A stretch of DNA of 64,000 nucleotides from Paenibacillus amylolyticus (GTDB lineage Bacteria; Bacillota; Bacilli; Paenibacillales; Paenibacillaceae): positions 558,001 through 622,000 of the forward strand of contig NZ_RIAS01000002.1 in assembly GCF_003719335.1 (NCBI RefSeq), read 5' to 3'. Below are positions 52,975 through 61,574 of the stretch, in pieces (the first letter of the stretch is position 1; the number at the start of each line of letters is the position of its first letter). The position numbers and the translations under genes were made by a program. Under the pieces are notes generated by a model. That model did no database searches and was not told the DNA's origin. It was given only the letters and a program-made list of their open reading frames with translations.

Positions 52975-53593
52975 TCTGCTTCGCAAAGACTTTATTGCAC
53001 TGAGAAGTTCGTTGTGGATTATTGCTCTGTATGTGGTGATTTTCAGCTGGGCGTTTATTCCGAAGATGGAAATGTCCATGTATCTCGTGGGGATTTATAC
53101 GGCTTTTGGCTCGATTATGCTAGCTACGATGGTGGACATCAAAAACCATAATCATAACTTTTTAGTTACACTTCCGGTCAGTCGCAAACAGATCGTGCAA
53201 GCAAAGTACCTGTCTTCCATTCTCTATTCCCTGTTTGGAGTCCTTGTATCCTTCGGCATTCACAAGATTGTTAACCTGAATTATCCTGAACTCAACAAAC
53301 CTCATTATTCCCTGTTAGATATCCTCATTTCTATGGGGTTGGTATGTATACTGGTCTCTATTTATATGCCACTTTTCTATGCACTCAGTAAAAAGGGAGC
53401 AGGCATTATCAATACGGTTTTCTTCGTTTGTTTAATTGTTCTTGCTCAACCGACTGCGTTTATTCTTGATGTTGCGGGTAAAGAAGGGCTTATTACAACG
53501 CCAATTATCTTGGGGATTGCCGTAGCCGTAGTGGCTCTGTTTCTTGTATCGTATGTCGTCACGATCCGGTTATTTGAGAGAAAAGATCTGTGA
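52967..53593 (+). CDS. ABC-2-type permease
   Basis: A 208-aa membrane protein with about six helices (LWIIALYVVIFSWAFIP, YLVGIYTAFGSIMLATMV and others). It overlaps the ATPase gene by eight bases. It resembles ABC2 permeases of short GntR-controlled operons. Substrate unknown; antimicrobial peptide or ion export is typical. Confidence 0.88.
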   Translation: MLNLLRKDFIALRSSLWIIALYVVIFSWAFIPKMEMSMYLVGIYTAFGSIMLATMVDIKNHNHNFLVTLPVSRKQIVQAKYLSSILYSLFGVLVSFGIHKIVNLNYPELNKPHYSLLDILISMGLVCILVSIYMPLFYALSKKGAGIINTVFFVCLIVLAQPTAFILDVAGKEGLITTPIILGIAVAVVALFLVSYVVTIRLFERKDL

Positions 53594-53654
53594 GCGATTT
53601 GCTTTATGGACTATTGACTTATATAAATCTAGGTGTGCCACAGGGGGAGTCGAG

Positions 53655-53853
53655 CGCTAACGATCACAGATGACCCTATTTGCTACAATTCAGGTGATTT
53701 CGGAATGTAACGATCTCAGGAGACGCTATTTTAATTATTTCGATGGAAAACAGGCCTCAATAGCTCGTTTTCATTGAAATAAGCTCCATGGTGATCGTTA
53801 CATTTTTTAGTTCGTGAAAAAAGACCACATAAGTTTTCTGGTGATCGTTAGCG
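53655..53853. repeat. Three-tier nested inverted repeat
   Basis: Outer arms CGCTAACGATCAC (53655-53667) and GTGATCGTTAGCG (53841-53853) match perfectly; middle arms ATGTAACGATC (53705-53715) and GATCGTTACAT (53793-53803) match perfectly; inner arms TTATTTCGATGGAAAAC and GTTTTCATTGAAATAA (53735-53751, 53767-53782) match with two differences. All share a centre near 53754-53758. See findings. Confidence 0.9.
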
Positions 53854-53869
53854 TTGGCACGAGGTGGAT

Positions 53870-53887
53870 GTTGACGTTGACGTTGAC
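53870..53887. repeat. Hexamer repeat (GTTGAC)3
   Basis: Three exact GTTGAC units in tandem, 16 bases beyond the nested inverted repeat. Confidence 0.9.
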
Positions 53888-54151
53888 GTGCTCACAGAGG
53901 AAACAGCCAGTTTGATGATAGACAAAAAGTTGTCTGACCTAAGCCTTGGACACAATTCCCCGTTTTCGTTGAATCTCTGAGCTTTCGTTGACCGACTGTG
54001 GAATCCACGCCGGATAAGGAAGTTTGAGGAGTGAATTAAACCTCGGCAAGTCTTAAAAGAGTGCAGGATTCTGAATGTACCCACAGTGGTACTCCTTCGT
54101 ATCTCTGTTGCTCTTAGGCCCTCAATGTCGATCCTAAACGAAGTTTCGTTT

Positions 54152-55573
54152 TTAACTTCTCGCCGCTAAGGTGATCAGTCTGTCCATGCCTTCCCGGATT
54201 TGCTGCTCACGGGCATAAGAGAAGGAGAGGCGAAGCTTACGATTTCCTGAAGTGGGGGAGGGATCAAATACGGTTCCAGGTACAAAAGCAATGGAGTGCT
54301 CCATACTTTGGTGCAATAACCTGCCTGTATCGATACCCTCTGGGAGCACTGCCCAGATATTCAGCCCCCCTTCAGGACGTGTCCATGCCCAGTCCGTATC
54401 CAGCAGACACTGCTCCATGACCTCCATTCGAAGTTGAAGCGCAGTTCGCAGTTTGGACAGATGCTGATGCATACGATCCGACTGGAAATAACGAAGAAAC
54501 AGCTTCTGATTCAGGAGCGGTGATCCGTTATCTGTCAGGGCTTTGATCGCCTGGAGTCCTGCCATGAGATGTGAACGGCACATGATGGCTGCGATACGCA
54601 GACCCGGAACAACATATTTGCTGTAGCTGCGTATGTACAATGTATGTCCGGAAGTATCATAAGTGAAGATCGGCGCAGGTGGCTTCTCTTTAAAATAAAT
54701 ATCATATGTGCTGTCATCCTCCACCAGGAAACAGCCATATTGTTCAGCCAGCTCAGGCAGCTGTTTGCGTTGCTCTACAGAGATGCTGATGCCTGTCGGG
54801 TTTTGGAACGTCGGTGTCATATAGAAGAGGCGTGGTTTTTCTGTTTTCATCAGATGTTCAATCTGCTCCAGATCATACCCTTCGGGATGGATGTCGGTAA
54901 AAACAAGCCGTGCACCCTGTTTGCGGAAAATTTCCATGGCAGGGCCGTAAGTTGGTCGCTCAATCAGTACCCGATCTCCAGGCTTGACCAGTGCACGGGA
55001 GATGACATCAATCGCCTGTTGAGCACCGGATGTAATCAGCACTTCGTCAGAGGACAGGTAGAAGCGTTCTTTGGCCGTCAAATGGGTGGCCAGACTGGTA
55101 CGAAGCTCTAAATCGCCTTGGATCGTTGAATACGTACCGAGTAGACGAGGATATTGATCTAACAGATCGCGCATTAACTCGCCCCAATATCGGTTGGGCA
55201 ATAGTGCAGGATCGATTAATGATTTGGAAAACTGATATTCCGCTTCCAGTGATTGGACCCGGTCAAGTGTGTCCCAATGGAGCCAGGCAGACACGGAGGG
55301 ATCATCTCCCTGATCTGTATCGGCTAGTGGTTTGGCTGGACTGACGTAATAACCAGATTTGTCTCTAACATAGACGATCCCACGCTGTTTTAACTCCTGA
55401 TACGCTTTGAAAACCGTTAGCCGGTGTACGCCGAGCAGTTCGGATAAGCTTCGTACCGAAGGCAGTTTTTCCTGTTCAACCCACTCCCCTGCCTCAATCC
55501 GTACCATGAGATAGTGGATAACTTGCTCGTACCGTTTCATGCTGTTGTCTGCCATCATTACCGTTTTGCTCAC
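54152..55573 (-). CDS. MocR-type regulator (GntR winged helix + aminotransferase)
   Basis: A 473-aa protein. The GntR head lies in KLPSVRSLSELLGVHRLTVF and AYQELKQRGIVYVRDKSGYY. The aminotransferase-like tail has the PLP-lysine pattern LYIRSYSKYVVPGLRI and the SGAQQAIDVISRALV entry. It is a PLP-binding regulator of MocR/PdxR type. GTG 55573 is chosen because AAAGGAG lies upstream; an ATG at 55600 has none. It is divergent from an EamA exporter. Confidence 0.9.
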   Translation of the reverse strand: MSKTVMMADNSMKRYEQVIHYLMVRIEAGEWVEQEKLPSVRSLSELLGVHRLTVFKAYQELKQRGIVYVRDKSGYYVSPAKPLADTDQGDDPSVSAWLHWDTLDRVQSLEAEYQFSKSLIDPALLPNRYWGELMRDLLDQYPRLLGTYSTIQGDLELRTSLATHLTAKERFYLSSDEVLITSGAQQAIDVISRALVKPGDRVLIERPTYGPAMEIFRKQGARLVFTDIHPEGYDLEQIEHLMKTEKPRLFYMTPTFQNPTGISISVEQRKQLPELAEQYGCFLVEDDSTYDIYFKEKPPAPIFTYDTSGHTLYIRSYSKYVVPGLRIAAIMCRSHLMAGLQAIKALTDNGSPLLNQKLFLRYFQSDRMHQHLSKLRTALQLRMEVMEQCLLDTDWAWTRPEGGLNIWAVLPEGIDTGRLLHQSMEHSIAFVPGTVFDPSPTSGNRKLRLSFSYAREQQIREGMDRLITLAARS

Positions 55574-55603
55574 CCGGCCCACGCTCCTTTTGATCTCCAT
55601 TGT

Positions 55604-55649
55604 AACAGTTAATGAGAGATAACTGTTCTATTTTGTTCATTCTGTTCTG
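55604..55649. promoter_or_regulatory. Operator candidates between MocR and EamA
   Basis: AACAGTTA and TAACTGTT (55604-55627) form an inverted repeat with a perfect 8-bp arm. TGTTCTA, TGTTCAT and TGTTCTG follow at 55624, 55634 and 55643 as near direct repeats at 9-10 base spacing. MocR regulators often use direct or inverted repeats in this position. Confidence 0.45.
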
Positions 55650-55693
55650 TAGACCATGAGCTATGATGGAGAACAGATAAAGGAGTGGTTAAC

Positions 55694-56626
55694 ATGGTAG
55701 GGATTGCATTTACCGTAATGTGTCTCGTTTTTGGAACAACGTTTCTGGCGATTAAAATTGGAGTGGAGGCAGGCATGCCGCCTTTTCTATCTGCTGGACT
55801 GCGGTTTGTGATTGCGGGAGCTTTAATGTTTACTTGGATGTGGATGAAGGGGAAAGTGAGTTTGTCCCTGTTATTCCGCAAAGAAATGCTGATTACAGGT
55901 GCAGGTCTAACATTTGCGACCTTTGCCACGTTATATTGGGCAGAGCAGCATGTCAGTTCCGGTGTTGGCGCTATTCTATCGGCAACAGGGCCGCTGATGA
56001 TTATGCTTATGCAAACGGCATTGTTACGGCAGAAAACCTCTGCCCGCATGCTAATTGGTTGCTTGATCGGGTTTACAGGTGTTGTACTAGTCGTTTTGCC
56101 AGGCGTATCGCTTGGTGCAGGCTCTTTATTTTTGTGGGGATGCATCGCGGTGCTGGTGGGGGAAGTCTGTTATTCCGCAGGTACGTTATATTCCAAAAAA
56201 GTCATTCATCAATTCAGTGACATGAATCCTGTTGCCATTAATGCGGTGCAGATGATGTATGGCGGTGTGTTGTTATTTATCCTCTCTGCACTGACGGAAT
56301 CCTGGAATATGTCGGCACTGGATGTACTGCCGGCAGTGTCGTCCGTAATCTATCTGACGGTCATCGGTTCAATGGTCGGGCACAGTCTGTTCTATTGGAT
56401 TATGTCACGCACTAATCCGCTGTTCCCAGCAACCTGGTTATACATATCGCCACCAATTGCCGTTGGGCTCGGTGCGATCGTGTACGGAGAACATGTCAGT
56501 TGGGTGACGTGGGTCGGTGTCGTTTTGGTTATCTCGGGGCTGTTAACAATGAATGAGAAGGTAAACAACTGGTTAAAGAAAGGAAAGCGTGTGAGGGCGA
56601 ACGTTCGAACTTCTGAATCTGTTTAG
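55694..56626 (+). CDS. EamA/DMT family exporter
   Basis: A 310-aa membrane protein with ten helices in two EamA halves, e.g. VFGTTFLAIKIGVEAGMPPF, YWAEQHVSSGVGAILSATGP, and the second FLWGCIAVLVGEVCYSAG. Such proteins export amino acids or other metabolites. ATG 55694 follows GGAG by eight bases. Its likely regulator is the adjacent MocR protein. Confidence 0.92.
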   Translation: MVGIAFTVMCLVFGTTFLAIKIGVEAGMPPFLSAGLRFVIAGALMFTWMWMKGKVSLSLLFRKEMLITGAGLTFATFATLYWAEQHVSSGVGAILSATGPLMIMLMQTALLRQKTSARMLIGCLIGFTGVVLVVLPGVSLGAGSLFLWGCIAVLVGEVCYSAGTLYSKKVIHQFSDMNPVAINAVQMMYGGVLLFILSALTESWNMSALDVLPAVSSVIYLTVIGSMVGHSLFYWIMSRTNPLFPATWLYISPPIAVGLGAIVYGEHVSWVTWVGVVLVISGLLTMNEKVNNWLKKGKRVRANVRTSESV

Positions 56627-56669
56627 TAAAGTGATTTCTTCATTCCACCTATTCTAGTGTCTTTTTAAC

Positions 56670-56709
56670 AGCTCAATCTGGAAATCAGTAGTTAATTTCA
56701 GATTGAGCT
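56670..56709 (+). terminator. Terminator-like hairpin after the EamA gene
   Basis: AGCTCAATCTG with AAT pairs with ATT CAGATTGAGCT around a short loop. The T tract is weak on both strands. It separates the convergent exporter and TetR gene. Confidence 0.55.
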
Positions 56710-56714
56710 ATTTG

Positions 56715-57284
56715 TTATTTCAACAAGATTTTCTCGTTAACCAATAGATAGTAATACTCATCCATCTGTTCAGCTGTAATATTTTCTTCAAAATGATGTA
56801 TCCACCAATTCACAAGTAAACTAATAACCCCTGAGTGAAACTCGACTGCAAGTTCTACGGGAAGTGAGAATTGTTTACCTCTATTTTTTAATTCCATAAA
56901 ATCCTGCTTGAATATTTCTTCGATGTATTTTCTGAAAAAATGTTTGAATCCCTCATCCTTCTTTTGATTTTGGACCATTCTCTCCAGTACATTGCCTGAC
57001 AAAATTGTAGCGATACTTTGCATAGGCTGTCGCAGTCTGTCTTCCACGTTCATTTGTAAATAATCCTGAAGGAGCGAAGTCAGGGTAGAGGACAACAGCG
57101 CGAATTTATCTTCAAAATGTTTATAGAACGTTGTTCGGTGCACCATGGCTTTATCGCATATTTCGTTAACCGTAATGTTACTGAATAGCTGGCCTTGCTC
57201 ACATAACAGAGTCAAAAGGGCCATCGTCAACAGTTTTTGAGTTCGAGCAACTCTCAAATCCGTTATTTTTCCAATTATTTTCAT
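56715..57284 (-). CDS. TetR/AcrR family regulator
   Basis: A 189-aa regulator. The helix-turn-helix is ITVNEICDKAMVHRTTFYKH followed by FEDKFALLSS. The C-terminus carries the TetR_C region VEFHSGVISLLVNWWIHHFE. It lies divergent from the FAD gene; TCTACA half-sites flank both promoters. Confidence 0.92.
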   Translation of the reverse strand: MKIIGKITDLRVARTQKLLTMALLTLLCEQGQLFSNITVNEICDKAMVHRTTFYKHFEDKFALLSSTLTSLLQDYLQMNVEDRLRQPMQSIATILSGNVLERMVQNQKKDEGFKHFFRKYIEEIFKQDFMELKNRGKQFSLPVELAVEFHSGVISLLVNWWIHHFEENITAEQMDEYYYLLVNEKILLK

Positions 57285-57306
57285 CTACACCATTTCCTTA
57301 TTGTAG

Positions 57307-57367
57307 TTTAACTATATATTATTCTTAAATTGATTATTACTAAATAAGATATTTTAACTATATATTA
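57307..57367. repeat. Direct repeat in the TetR/FAD intergenic region
   Basis: TTTAACTATATATTA occurs at 57307-57321 and exactly at 57353-57367, 46 bases apart. It is AT-rich and may be two operator halves or two promoter elements. Confidence 0.7.
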
Positions 57368-57392
57368 GTATTATAAGAAATATTTTGATTAC

Positions 57393-57406
57393 TCTACAAG
57401 TGTAGA
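57393..57406. promoter_or_regulatory. Inverted repeat near the FAD gene start
   Basis: TCTACA-AG-TGTAGA is a perfect 6-bp arm palindrome, 34 bases before the FAD gene, in a position suited to a TetR operator. Confidence 0.45.
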
Positions 57407-57440
57407 TAAAATCTAACGTCATAGAAAGGATGGAAGAGAG

Positions 57441-58961
57441 ATGTCTGATATGAAAAGAGCTGTGGTGATCGGAGCAGGGATTGCGGGGTTAATCACTGCA
57501 AGAATGTTATCTGATTATTATGATGAGGTATGTATTATCGAGCGAGATGAATTGCCTTCTGAGCCGTCGAACCGGCAGGGAGTCCCTCAATCTTTTCATC
57601 CACATCGGGTATTACCGCGCGGCGGACTCATTCTGGAGCATTACTTTCCCGGGTACAATGATGAATTGATTGCACTTGGCGCCATTCCTTCACATGAAGA
57701 AGAGATTGTGAATGCAAATAAATACGGTAAATTTAATCATAAAGTGAATGCTTCTTTCATCGAAATTGCATCAAGCAGCAGACCCTTGCTGGAATGGGTA
57801 CTGCGGAAGCGAGTGCAGAATATAAGTCATATCCGCTTTTTAACGAATACGGAAGTTACCGGGCTGATGGTTTCGGAAGATCAGAGTTCCATTATAGGCG
57901 TTTATACAAAGGAAAGACGCTCGGAGAGTCGGAAAGAAAGACGGGCTGATATGGTGATTGATGCCTCAGGGCGTTCCTCCAAATTGATTAAATGGCTTGA
58001 TCAGATCGGATTATCTGTACCGGAGCCCGAGGTGTTGAAGGTATCTCTTGGCTACAGTACCCGGTATTATAAGATACCATCTCTTATTCAAAACGAATGG
58101 AAAACGATATTGACAGAATCAGATCCCGAGCAAGGTATTCGTGCAGGTATGTTGTGGCGCATTGAAAATGATATCGCTGGAATGCTGCTTTTCAATGCAG
58201 GAGGAGATGCATATCCTTCGACCCATCCCGATGAGTTTCAGGAACAAATGAAGCATCTGTTTGCTTCAAATGAAATCATGGAGTTGGCGGAACGGCTGGA
58301 ACCTTTCCAGGGACCGAGGGGATACCGCATTTCCGAGTCTATCCGTCAACATTATGAACGCATGGAGGACTGGCCTTCCGGATTACTCGTCCTTGGCGAT
58401 GCATTTTGCAGCTTTGATCCGATTCATGGACAAGGAATGACGGTTGCTGCCATTGAAGCCGATACGATAAGAAAATGTTTGGAGCTGCAGCGAGTACATC
58501 CTGAGTCGAAGTTTGAGCTCAAAGTGCTGCGTCGGATGCAGCAAGCCATTGAACCGGCATGGTGGCTTAGTTCTGTAGCTGACTTGCGTTGGAGAGGTGT
58601 TGAACATGTTGGGTCATCTCAACCACGAGGGGTTACTTTTGCTCAGAAATATATCAATTTGTTTACGAAGCAGGCGATGAAAAAGGCGATGTATGAAAAA
58701 GATACTCATCTTTTTTTCATACAGTTTCTGACGAATGCTTTGATTCTTCCTCCGGGTGAATATTTCAATGGTGGCGTACTGAAGATGATCCTGAATGACA
58801 ATGGTTCCGAGGAAGAAATGGCGTTAAGAGCAGAGCTTGGTGTACAAGATCCCGAGCTGTTCCAGCAGAGGATAGATGAGCTCATTCCATCATTTCAGCT
58901 GGAACATGATGAACAGATCGAGAAGCTGCTGGAAACTTTTCAACATGCCATGAGCGAATAA
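57441..58961 (+). CDS. FAD-dependent oxidoreductase/monooxygenase
   Basis: A 506-aa flavoprotein: the dinucleotide fold VIGAGIAGLITARMLSDYYD at the start, RADMVIDASGRSSKLIKWL in the middle, and GDAFCSFDPIHGQGMTVAA (GD motif) at ~315-335. The pattern is like group A flavin monooxygenases or halogenase-like enzymes without the halogenase Lys/WxWxIP signature. Substrate unknown. It is divergent from TetR and co-transcribed with a small membrane protein. A GGATGGAAGAGAG site precedes ATG 57441. Confidence 0.88.
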   Translation: MSDMKRAVVIGAGIAGLITARMLSDYYDEVCIIERDELPSEPSNRQGVPQSFHPHRVLPRGGLILEHYFPGYNDELIALGAIPSHEEEIVNANKYGKFNHKVNASFIEIASSSRPLLEWVLRKRVQNISHIRFLTNTEVTGLMVSEDQSSIIGVYTKERRSESRKERRADMVIDASGRSSKLIKWLDQIGLSVPEPEVLKVSLGYSTRYYKIPSLIQNEWKTILTESDPEQGIRAGMLWRIENDIAGMLLFNAGGDAYPSTHPDEFQEQMKHLFASNEIMELAERLEPFQGPRGYRISESIRQHYERMEDWPSGLLVLGDAFCSFDPIHGQGMTVAAIEADTIRKCLELQRVHPESKFELKVLRRMQQAIEPAWWLSSVADLRWRGVEHVGSSQPRGVTFAQKYINLFTKQAMKKAMYEKDTHLFFIQFLTNALILPPGEYFNGGVLKMILNDNGSEEEMALRAELGVQDPELFQQRIDELIPSFQLEHDEQIEKLLETFQHAMSE

Positions 58962-58971
58962 GAGGGATAAC

Positions 58972-59148
58972 ATGAAAAACACAATGTTAAATTTCATAGC
59001 TAGTATTATTATTTCTCTCATTGTATTTTTTGTCGTTTTGTTTTTGGTCGCAGTTCCAGATACAAATCGTGTCATTTTATCAATAGCGATTACGATATCA
59101 CTTCAATTATCTTTACTCACTGCCATATTGCTCTCAAAACAAAAATAA
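58972..59148 (+). CDS. Small two-helix membrane protein (58 aa)
   Basis: A 58-aa protein beginning at ATG 58972, five bases after AGAGGG; the stop TAA is at 59146. It is almost entirely two hydrophobic segments: IASIIISLIVFFVVLFLVAV and, after a PDTNRV turn, ILSIAITISLQLSLLTAI. It starts 10 bases after the FAD gene and ends just before a terminator. Probably co-transcribed, product membrane-associated. Function unknown. Confidence 0.75.
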   Translation: MKNTMLNFIASIIISLIVFFVVLFLVAVPDTNRVILSIAITISLQLSLLTAILLSKQK

Positions 59149-59149
59149 T

Positions 59150-59200
59150 AAAAAACAGTCTGGAACCACACATTTTTGTGTTATCCGGACTGTTTTTTTT
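59150..59200. terminator. Bidirectional terminator
   Basis: AAACAGTC with GGA pairs with TCCGGACTGTTT (AACAGTC/GACTGTT), plus an inner CACA/TGTG stem; T8 to the right and T6 to the left. It ends both the small membrane gene and the HAD gene. Confidence 0.9.
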
Positions 59201-59215
59201 GTTAACGTCTTATGT

Positions 59216-60019
59216 TTACTTTGTGTTCAGTACAAATTTCTCGATAACCTCTTTTACGCCGTCTTCGTTGTTGCTCGCTGTAATATAGTCCGCTAATTCT
59301 TTCAGCGCAGGGATGGCATTGCCCATGGCTACACCCAGACCAGCGACTTCCAGCATCTCGTGATCGTTCCAGGAGTCGCCAATGGCGATACACTCGCTGA
59401 GTTGGTGACCAAAGTGGTCAGCCAGGAACGTCAGAGCATGACCTTTCGTACCTTCTTTATGCATGATTTCGAGGAAATAAGGCTTGGATTTGGTAATATG
59501 CACTTCAGGTCCGAGCAACTCACGCAGCTCTACAGCTACTTGATCCAGATAGTCAGGCTCGTCGATGATGAGCAGTTTTGGCGTTGGTTGTTCAATGACT
59601 TTGATGAAGTCAGACTCGATGTAATATTGTGTGCCGTTTAACTTGGCATAATCGAGCAGTTTCTGGTTTTCCTCACGAGCGTACAGCTTGTCGTCAATGT
59701 ATGTTTGCAGGTGCAGATTTTTCTCCAGACAGTAGTCAAATAGTTTGCGGGAAGCTTCTTGCGGTACATAGCGCTCATAGAGCACCTTTTCATCCAGCAA
59801 GTTCTTTACCAATGCACCTTGATATGTGATGATCGGCACGTTCAGCTTGGTTTGGCGAGCAAGTGCCTGTGCGGAAGCGTAAGCACGTCCTGTAGCGAGG
59901 GTTACAACTACGCCGTGTGCTACCGCTTGTTCCAAAGCCGTTTGCGTAGCGGGTGTAACTTCCTTGTTGTCGTTAATCAGGGTGTCATCGATGTCGATGG
60001 CAATCAGTTTGTAAGTCAT
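59216..60019 (-). CDS. Cof-type HAD-IIB phosphatase
   Basis: A 267-aa Cof/YidA-like HAD phosphatase. Motif I is LIAIDIDDTLIND; motif II is VTLATGRAYA; the Lys of motif III lies in HKEGTKGHALTFL; motif IV is AIGDSWNDHEMLE. Typical substrates are sugar phosphates. ATG 60019 (MTYKLIA) is chosen because AAAGGAGAG lies upstream; upstream in-frame codons run into the repeat region. Confidence 0.93.
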   Translation of the reverse strand: MTYKLIAIDIDDTLINDNKEVTPATQTALEQAVAHGVVVTLATGRAYASAQALARQTKLNVPIITYQGALVKNLLDEKVLYERYVPQEASRKLFDYCLEKNLHLQTYIDDKLYAREENQKLLDYAKLNGTQYYIESDFIKVIEQPTPKLLIIDEPDYLDQVAVELRELLGPEVHITKSKPYFLEIMHKEGTKGHALTFLADHFGHQLSECIAIGDSWNDHEMLEVAGLGVAMGNAIPALKELADYITASNNEDGVKEVIEKFVLNTK

Positions 60020-60045
60020 GCGATGTTTCTCTCCTTTTTTATCTG

Positions 60046-60256
60046 CTTCTATTTCATTGAACGAAACAGTCTCACGCAAAAACTACGATGACAGAATAAC
60101 CTTTCAATCACTGTTATCCCCGGATTTTTTTGATCTTTATATTTCATAAAGAGAAAATCCGGTGATAAGCATATGCTTCCGATGTAGCTTTCTTGCAGAA
60201 AGCTTTTAGGCGAACGCTTCGCTTTTCCAGGTTTTTTCTGTCCTCTCCGTTGCTGT
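60046..60256 (-). repeat. Long copy B of the dispersed non-coding element
   Basis: This block matches copy A (56-260) in the same orientation. Its stems are cleaner: GCGAA/TTCGC, AGCTTTC/GAAAGCT, CCGGATTTT/AAAATCCGG. The final module beyond the conserved CTGTCATC has drifted more than in copy A but keeps GTTCAA. It lies between the HAD and lipoate ligase genes. Confidence 0.75.
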
Positions 60257-60309
60257 GATTCTATTTCGTTCAAACAATCTATACCCATCTAAATGTCGTA
60301 TTTGCTTTA

Positions 60310-61314
60310 TTACTCTTCCAGGAAAACAAGACCGATAAAGTCTTCCAGCTCCAGGTTGCCGAAGTAATGCTTCACATCCAGACCTTCCAGTGCGGAGCGA
60401 ACCTCAGTCTCGTCATAACGCTTGCCGCGCAACATGTTCTCGATATCCGCTACATCGCCAACACCGAAGAAATCGCCGAAGATTTTGATATCTTCGATGC
60501 GTCCATCCTTGATGTTCATGCGCAGATCGATGATGCCTACCGGGAATTTGCGGGTATGCTTTACATTGCTTTCCGGTGACAAGCCGTAGTTCCAGTCCCA
60601 GTTGTTATAACGCTCGGCCGAGATTTCCTTGATTTTGTCCCAGTCCTTCTCAGTCAGCTTGTACTGAGGAACGTCCTGCGGCTCCATGCGGAAAATGTGA
60701 CGAAGCAACTCATCACGGAACTCTTCAATCGTCAGGTTGGTGTCAATCAGATCACGAATGTTGGCAACGCGGCTGCGTACCGACTTGGTGCTCTTGGATT
60801 TGAATTTCTCGGGATTGACGTTCAGAGAAGCCTGAACATGCTCCAGATTCAGATCAAACATCAAGGTACCGTGGCTGAACATGCGTCCGCGGGTGGCGAA
60901 TTGTGCGTTGCCCGAAATTTTCTTTTCACCGACTTGCAGATCATTGCGCCCGGTCAATTCGGCATTAACGCCAAGTTCTTGTAACGCTTCAACCACAGGC
61001 TGGGTGAATTTGCGGAAGTTGTGGAAGGATTGACCGTCATCCGCCGTAATGAAACTGAAGTTCAGGTTGCCCAGATCATGATACACTGCTCCCCCTCCGG
61101 AAAGACGACGCACCACCTGCACACCGTTATCCTGAACGTATTCGATATTAATCTCTTCAATCGTATTTTGGTGTTTGCCAATGATGATCGACGGACGGTT
61201 GATGTAAAACAGCAGGTAGCTGTCATCCTCCATCGGCAAATGTTTCAAAATGTACTCCTCAATCGCGAGGTTTACAGAAGGATCTGTAATGCCCTGGTTA
61301 TCTACAAACAGCAT
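60310..61314 (-). CDS. Lipoate-protein ligase
   Basis: A 334-aa protein: PSIIIGKHQNTIEEIN, VVRRLSGGGAVYHDLGNLNF (RRxxGGGAVYHD), and KISGNAQFATRGRMFSHGTL give the LplA fold; LKHY... DFIGLVFLEE is the C-terminal domain. It attaches lipoate to E2 and GcvH proteins. ATG 61314 has GGAGGA seven bases upstream; ATG 61320 is one base from it. Confidence 0.95.
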   Translation of the reverse strand: MLFVDNQGITDPSVNLAIEEYILKHLPMEDDSYLLFYINRPSIIIGKHQNTIEEINIEYVQDNGVQVVRRLSGGGAVYHDLGNLNFSFITADDGQSFHNFRKFTQPVVEALQELGVNAELTGRNDLQVGEKKISGNAQFATRGRMFSHGTLMFDLNLEHVQASLNVNPEKFKSKSTKSVRSRVANIRDLIDTNLTIEEFRDELLRHIFRMEPQDVPQYKLTEKDWDKIKEISAERYNNWDWNYGLSPESNVKHTRKFPVGIIDLRMNIKDGRIEDIKIFGDFFGVGDVADIENMLRGKRYDETEVRSALEGLDVKHYFGNLELEDFIGLVFLEE

Positions 61315-61574
61315 GGTCATTCCTCCATTAATGTATGTGAGAGGCGCTTAGCCCCTTATGTAGTGATACTCGTGCAAAAGAATCAGAAAACCGAAGTCCT
61401 GAAATTCCTCTTCTATTGTAAACGAATTGTCGTTGGGACACAAAGAAAACAAGTAGACACGATGGAATTGGACTGACTTATGATAAACAGATGAATGGAG
61501 AAGGAATGCAGGATTGACCCATCCCTCCTATGCCATCCATAATAAAAAGAACATACAGAGAGGATGACGGAAGA

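Larger units (their letters stand above)
53594..54151. other. Repeat-rich intergenic region
   Basis: This 558-base region contains a 199-bp nested inverted repeat (53655-53853) and a three-copy hexamer (53870-53887). A short minus-strand frame (53848-54084) has no ribosome-binding site and is low in credibility. Confidence 0.6.

Noticed and set aside
53848..54084. Minus-strand 78-codon frame after the ABC operon
   Set aside because: It contains the hexamer repeat as Ser-Thr repeats and has no ribosome-binding site.
60049..60288. Small minus-strand frame inside long repeat copy B
   Set aside because: It covers the repeat; copy A does not keep the same frame throughout. Similar small proteins may be annotated in genomes, but the evidence here favours a non-coding element.
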